A DNA stretch of 64,000 bases from Levilactobacillus hammesii DSM 16381 (GTDB lineage: Bacteria; Bacillota; Bacilli; Lactobacillales; Lactobacillaceae), in the NCBI RefSeq assembly GCF_001434395.1, contig NZ_AZFS01000046.1, positions 265,215 through 329,214 of the forward strand, given 5' to 3'. The stretch's first letter is position 1. Every line of letters begins with the position of its first letter. The position numbers and the translations under genes are program-made. The notes under the pieces were generated by a model. That model ran no database searches. It worked only from the letters and a program-made list of their open reading frames with translations, and was not told the DNA's origin. Positions 60,538 through 64,000 of the stretch are shown piece by piece.

Positions 60538-61524
60538 CTAGTTAACCGCGTGACGACTGCGTTTGCCGCTGATGATGGCTTGTGCGTCGTTGAGGGCGAT
60601 CTCGAGGCCGTTCTTCACGGCGAGCTTCGTAAAGAAGGCCACGTGTGGTGTGACAATAACGTTTGGCATGGCGTTTAACTTCTGGAAGTCTTGCGGCGTG
60701 TCGGCGTAAGGCTTTTTCTGCGTGAAGAAGGCAACTTCATTGGCTAAGGTATCGAGGCCGGCACCCGCGATCTCTTTGGTCTTGAGTGCATTGATGAGGG
60801 CGGCGGTATCAACCAGTTCCCCGCGAGACATGTTAATCAAGATGGCATTGGGCTTCATTTTCTTAAAGGCCGCCGCGTCAATCATGTTTTTGGTTGCGGG
60901 TAGTAACGGCGTGTGTAGGGAAATGATGTCGGCTTCCTTGAGAATAGTTTCCTTGTCCGTGTAGGTCGTGTAGGGTTCTAGAGCGGCATCGTAGCTCGGA
61001 TCGTAAGTTAAAACCTTGGCTCCCAGTGCACTGTAAATCTGCGCCGTGGCACTCCCAATGTGACCGGCGCCAATGAGGCCGACCGTACAGTTGAAAATTT
61101 CAGTACTAATCGTTTCCGCGTCCCAGGTGAAGTCGCCATTGTGCATGCGGTCCTGGTAGACGCCGATGTGGCGCAACAGGGACATGGCCTGGGTGACGCC
61201 CATTTCGGCAATGGCACGTGGTGAGTAAGAAGCGACGTTGGTCAGGGTGATGCCGTGCTGGGTGGCAGCGGCGACGTCCTGATTGTCGACCCCAACTTGG
61301 CGGACGGCTAGTTGCTTGATGCCGAAGCTTTCAAGTGTGGCGTAAACGTCTGCGGTTACGGGAACGATCCCCTTGGTGGACACACCATCGTAACCCTTAG
61401 CGAGTTCGACCGTGGCGGTGCTCAGGGGCTGGCTGGTTATGCCGACTTCAATGCCCTGTTCTTTGCCCCAAGCGCGTGCGTAGGGTTCCTCAACGGCTAA
61501 TGTTCCAAAACAAAAGATTTTCAT
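60538..61524 (-). CDS. D-2-hydroxyacid dehydrogenase (D-lactate dehydrogenase-like)
   Basis: A 328-residue NAD-dependent enzyme. NAD fold motif VGLIGAGHIGSATAQ, catalytic arginine in NMSRGELVD, acid in the GLDTLANEVA segment and histidine in TPHVAFFT. It reduces pyruvate or a branched 2-oxoacid to the D-hydroxyacid; the substrate is not settled. If it makes D-lactate it would also feed the Ddl pathway. GGAGG lies eight bases before ATG 61524. Confidence 0.9.
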   Translation of the reverse strand: MKIFCFGTLAVEEPYARAWGKEQGIEVGITSQPLSTATVELAKGYDGVSTKGIVPVTADVYATLESFGIKQLAVRQVGVDNQDVAAATQHGITLTNVASYSPRAIAEMGVTQAMSLLRHIGVYQDRMHNGDFTWDAETISTEIFNCTVGLIGAGHIGSATAQIYSALGAKVLTYDPSYDAALEPYTTYTDKETILKEADIISLHTPLLPATKNMIDAAAFKKMKPNAILINMSRGELVDTAALINALKTKEIAGAGLDTLANEVAFFTQKKPYADTPQDFQKLNAMPNVIVTPHVAFFTKLAVKNGLEIALNDAQAIISGKRSRHAVN

Positions 61525-61682
61525 AGATAAAGCCTCCAATTTGTCATTAAAACGCTTTTCTTAATTGAACTACAAAGGCCAGGCGGCGTGCAAGTGATGC
61601 GTTAATGTTTTTCAAGTTTAACGGAGAGATGAGACCTTGTATTTGTTAAGCGAAGTAACCATTGTGTCTGGTGTGAAGTAGA

Positions 61683-62225
61683 TTATAGCGGTGATAAGAC
61701 AATGGCATTAATCATCTGGCAGATTTGGTCGTTACTTAAGCCGCGTTGCTTGCGTTGGAAAGCGTAATTATCACTCTTTAACATGGCGATGAGCATATCT
61801 GTTCTAAATTGAATGGTCGTTGGGGTTGCATCCGGCAAAACGGCTTGCAGGAAGCGCGTGAATAGGCGGAACAGTTGCTGATAGAGGGTAGTTTGTGTGA
61901 AATTGACTTGGGAAGAACCCTCAATCGTGGCTAGAAGTTCACGATTTTCTTCGCGAAATGACAGGTAATTGGTCAATAGCAGCTGCCAGGTTGTCGCCGT
62001 GGGGGTGAGGCGTTGTTGATTGGCGATGAACGTTTCCAGATGACCATATACCAGGTCCAAACAGAGCGTCCCCTTATTTGGATAATTACGATATAGCGTT
62101 CCGGGTCCCAGTTGTGCCGCAACGGCAATATCTTTCATACTGACGTTGGCCACGCCATTTTGCTGAAATAATTGGGTCGCGGCGGTTAGAATTTTTTTGT
62201 GATTTTGAGTGGCATCTTTACGCAT
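61683..62225 (-). CDS. TetR-family regulator
   Basis: A 180-residue protein with the TetR HTH at residues 10-55 (VSMKDIAVAAQLGPGTLYRNYPNKG) and a variable helical ligand domain. It is divergent from the TauE/SafE gene; two GGAG...CTCC palindromes in the gap, one inside that gene's promoter, are likely its operators. AAGGA precedes ATG 62225. Confidence 0.88.
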   Translation of the reverse strand: MRKDATQNHKKILTAATQLFQQNGVANVSMKDIAVAAQLGPGTLYRNYPNKGTLCLDLVYGHLETFIANQQRLTPTATTWQLLLTNYLSFREENRELLATIEGSSQVNFTQTTLYQQLFRLFTRFLQAVLPDATPTTIQFRTDMLIAMLKSDNYAFQRKQRGLSNDQICQMINAIVLSPL

Positions 62226-62274
62226 CAGATCAATCCTTTCTTTCAGGATCTAACCATAACGTAGTCCGGAAGAC

Positions 62275-62303
62275 TTGACAAGCGGAGCAAACTCCGATTA
62301 AAT
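62275..62303 (+). promoter_or_regulatory. Promoter of the TauE/SafE gene
   Basis: TTGACA, a spacer of exactly 17 bases, TTAAAT. The spacer contains the first TetR operator candidate. Confidence 0.75.
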
Positions 62304-62320
62304 AAGTGGAGTGCACTCCG
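62283..62320. promoter_or_regulatory. Two TetR operator candidates
   Basis: CGGAGCAAACTCCG at 62283-62296 and GGAGTGCACTCC at 62308-62319, two similar palindromes 24 bases apart centre to centre. Confidence 0.65.
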
Positions 62321-62344
62321 TTTACTACGAAAGGTGGTTAAATT

Positions 62345-63075
62345 TTGATCAGTGTTATCTATGGTTTACTCATCGGTATTTTTATCAGTTTGATTGGTGG
62401 CGGGGGCGCCTCGCTTTATTTGGGGGTCTTAACGAGCCAATTGAAGGTGGCAACGGCTGTGGCGGTGCCGACATCCTTGTTTGTCGCTCTACCAGCCCTG
62501 TTTTTCGGCTTTTTAACCCAAGTTCGGATTCATAATGTTCGATTCAAATTGGGAAACGTTTAATTTTCGACGCATTACCGGGAATTGTTGGTGGCACGGT
62601 GGCGGCTAGGTTCATCTCGACCTCTATTTATGATGGGCTAGTGGGCCTTATCTTGGTGATCATGGGTGGCATTGTGCTCGTAAAGTATTGGCGGCCGACT
62701 GTGAAGCCAGCCACTAATCGGCCGGGGTTGGCGATTTTCTTTGGTCTGTTGAGTGGCTTGATGGTGGGCATTGGTGGACTGAGTGGTGGCGCAACGACGG
62801 CGGCTGGCTTGAGCATTCTAGGACTATCAGCCGTAGAAGCGGCGGGGACGGCTACCTATGTCCTTTTTTGGATGTCCTTAGTGGGCTTTATCAGTCATCT
62901 GATGACCAGCACCATCGATTGGCAGGTCGGATTAGGCCTCATGTGCGGCGCCATTGTTGGTGCCGTGGTGACGCCACTGGTTTTACAGCGGTTGAACTTT
63001 GTTAAAGTTAATCGTGTCTTGACACCTTTACTGGGCCTCGTGATCATTTATTTTGGGGCGAGATTGTTAGTTTAG
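62345..63075 (+). pseudogene. TauE/SafE-family exporter, frameshifted
   Basis: Two reading frames together make one sulfite exporter-like membrane protein. The first (62345-62563, TTG start) covers GLLIGIFISLIGGGGASLYLG and TQVRIHNVRFKLGNV. The second continues in the -1 phase as LIFDALPGIVGGTVAARFIS to the end at 63075, with the second repeat GIGGLSGGATTAAGLSIL. One extra T in GTTTA (near 62559) would restore N-V-L-I-F-D. So a single-base deletion has broken the gene, or it is a sequencing error. Confidence 0.85.
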
Positions 63076-63259
63076 CGTTTTTCATTGAAGATCTTCTCGC
63101 TTTTTTTCGGAGCGCCTCGTTGCGATCGACCAGTTATATCATATTATTGAGTTTTTCATGATTTTATGGCAAAACGCTTGTCATTGCCCCCTAAGTTGCG
63201 GGATAATTGAAGCAACAATCGGTATAGAACCGATGTATATTTTGAAGGGGTTGATCTGC

Positions 63260-63769
63260 GTGGATGTTACACGGCTCGGCAATACAATGGCTCTCTCTGG
63301 CACACCGCCAGAGGTTGGAGATCAGTTACCAAAGTTTAAAGTGTTTGATCAGAACAATGTCAAAGTTAAGACGGCTAATTTAATCGGCAAAGTTACTTTG
63401 ATTAGTGTTGTCCCGGATCTTGAGACGCCCGTTTGCACGTTGCAGACGCGGAAGTTTACCCAACAGGCAGACCATTATCCAGCAGCGAAGTTCTGCACGA
63501 TCTCGAACAATTCCATTGCTGAACAGACCGGCTGGTGTGCCGCTCAGGGTGTGGAAAACGTTGACCTGTTATCCGATGAAGAACTTTCATTTGGTTACGA
63601 GATGGGTCTGTACGTGCCTAACCTGGGCAACTTGGCCCGGTCCATCTGGATTATTGATGACACCGGTAAGATCGTTTACCGCCAAATTGTCACTGAACAA
63701 TCCGACGAACCGAACTACCTTGAAGCCATCGAGGCTTTGGAAAAACTTGTCCCACGTGTTGACCTTTAG
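63260..63769 (+). CDS. tpx: Thiol peroxidase
   Basis: A 169-residue atypical 2-Cys peroxiredoxin. It begins with VDVTRLGNTMALSG, has the peroxidatic cysteine in ETPVCTLQTRKF and the resolving one in TGWCAAQGV. It reduces peroxides with thioredoxin. GTG 63260 follows GAAGGGG and gives the usual family length; the frame open back to 63158 is not needed. Confidence 0.93.
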   Translation: MDVTRLGNTMALSGTPPEVGDQLPKFKVFDQNNVKVKTANLIGKVTLISVVPDLETPVCTLQTRKFTQQADHYPAAKFCTISNNSIAEQTGWCAAQGVENVDLLSDEELSFGYEMGLYVPNLGNLARSIWIIDDTGKIVYRQIVTEQSDEPNYLEAIEALEKLVPRVDL

Positions 63770-63799
63770 GCCAAAATTGAGTAGACTATGTGAAAGTAG

Positions 63800-64000
63800 C
63801 GTTGAACAAGTCAGTAGCGTGCGTTAATCGCCAAGAGAGCCGGGAATGCTGGGAACCGGTGGATAAGCGCTCGTGAACGTAGCTTGTGAGCTGCCGAGCT
63901 GAACCAACAGTAAGCTCGGACCGGAGCACTCTCCGTTAACAAAGAAGTTAAGTGGGGCATGAACGCCCAATTTAGGTGGTACCGCGAAGACTCTTCGTCC
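63800..64000 (+). promoter_or_regulatory. T-box leader, cut by the window end
   Basis: The T-box sequence AGGTGGTACCGCG stands at 63974-63986, followed by GAAGACTCTTCGTCC, the start of the terminator/antiterminator arm. Upstream is a long stem I region with AGAGAGCCGGGAATGCTGGG. Uncharged tRNA binding would allow read-through into an aminoacyl-tRNA synthetase or amino-acid gene past the window. In relatives valS follows tpx; a GTA triplet in GAACGTAGC would fit valine but I cannot prove that it is the specifier. Confidence 0.85.

Noticed and set aside
1-64000. CRISPR array or insertion sequence
   Set aside because: No regularly spaced repeats and no transposase were seen; the only mobile element is the prophage.

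Overview
The window is a bacterial chromosome segment from a lactic acid bacterium of the family Lactobacillaceae. The flanking genes are typical low-GC Gram-positive housekeeping genes: rodA, ddl, rarA, ezrA, rpsD, thiI with its partner cysteine desulfurase, and tpx ahead of a T-box. A fairly GC-rich coding style suggests a Levilactobacillus-like species, but that is inference. The Ddl ligase carries the phenylalanine linked to D-lactate-ending peptidoglycan precursors, as in intrinsically vancomycin-resistant lactobacilli.

Left host flank (1-12057): end of rodA, a GcvH-like lipoyl protein, an SPFH membrane protein, a DUF2785 protein, ddl, a membrane glycerophosphodiesterase, an Rgg-like regulator, and a leftward block. 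That block holds a 6S/Lacto-usp RNA, a small membrane protein and a universal stress protein, with rarA and a YueI homologue behind it. A DUF1054 protein, an AI-2E-type transporter and a small membrane protein follow.

Prophage (12058-54129, about 42 kb): a seemingly complete contractile-tailed (PBSX/Xkd-type) temperate phage inserted in the 3' end of rpsD. A 19-bp direct repeat marks both ends. Order: integrase; leftward accessory lysogeny genes; repressor/ImmA against a divergent Cro-like gene with three matching operators; an early replication module (sliding-clamp-like protein, DUF1351, AAA ATPase, SF2 helicase, DUF669 SSB-like protein, primase-helicase, VRR nuclease); many small genes, a MazG-like protein and an ArpU-type late regulator; a tRNA-like element and two unknown membrane proteins; terminase, portal, a minor head protein with a toxin-like tail, scaffold and capsid; the connector set; sheath, tube and frameshifted tail chaperone; tape measure; the Xkd baseplate genes; fibre; holin and endolysin; and AT-rich cargo genes separated by copies of one terminator.

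Right host flank (54111-64000): rpsD (its own terminator now stranded at the far end of the prophage and replaced by a phage hairpin), a GAF-type methionine sulfoxide reductase, ezrA, cysteine desulfurase plus thiI, a structured intergenic stretch, a D-2-hydroxyacid dehydrogenase, a TetR regulator divergent from a TauE/SafE gene broken by a one-base deletion, tpx, and a T-box leader cut by the window end.

Most notable points: a predicted -1 frameshift that adds a LEM/HeH-like tail to the capsid protein; a second -1 frameshift in the tail chaperone; a minor head protein ending in an Ntox50-like toxin domain followed by a small gene; a short phage sliding-clamp-like protein; a possible ATC start codon; an unusual tRNA-like RNA; and a roughly 40-bp leader shared between a host gene and a prophage gene.
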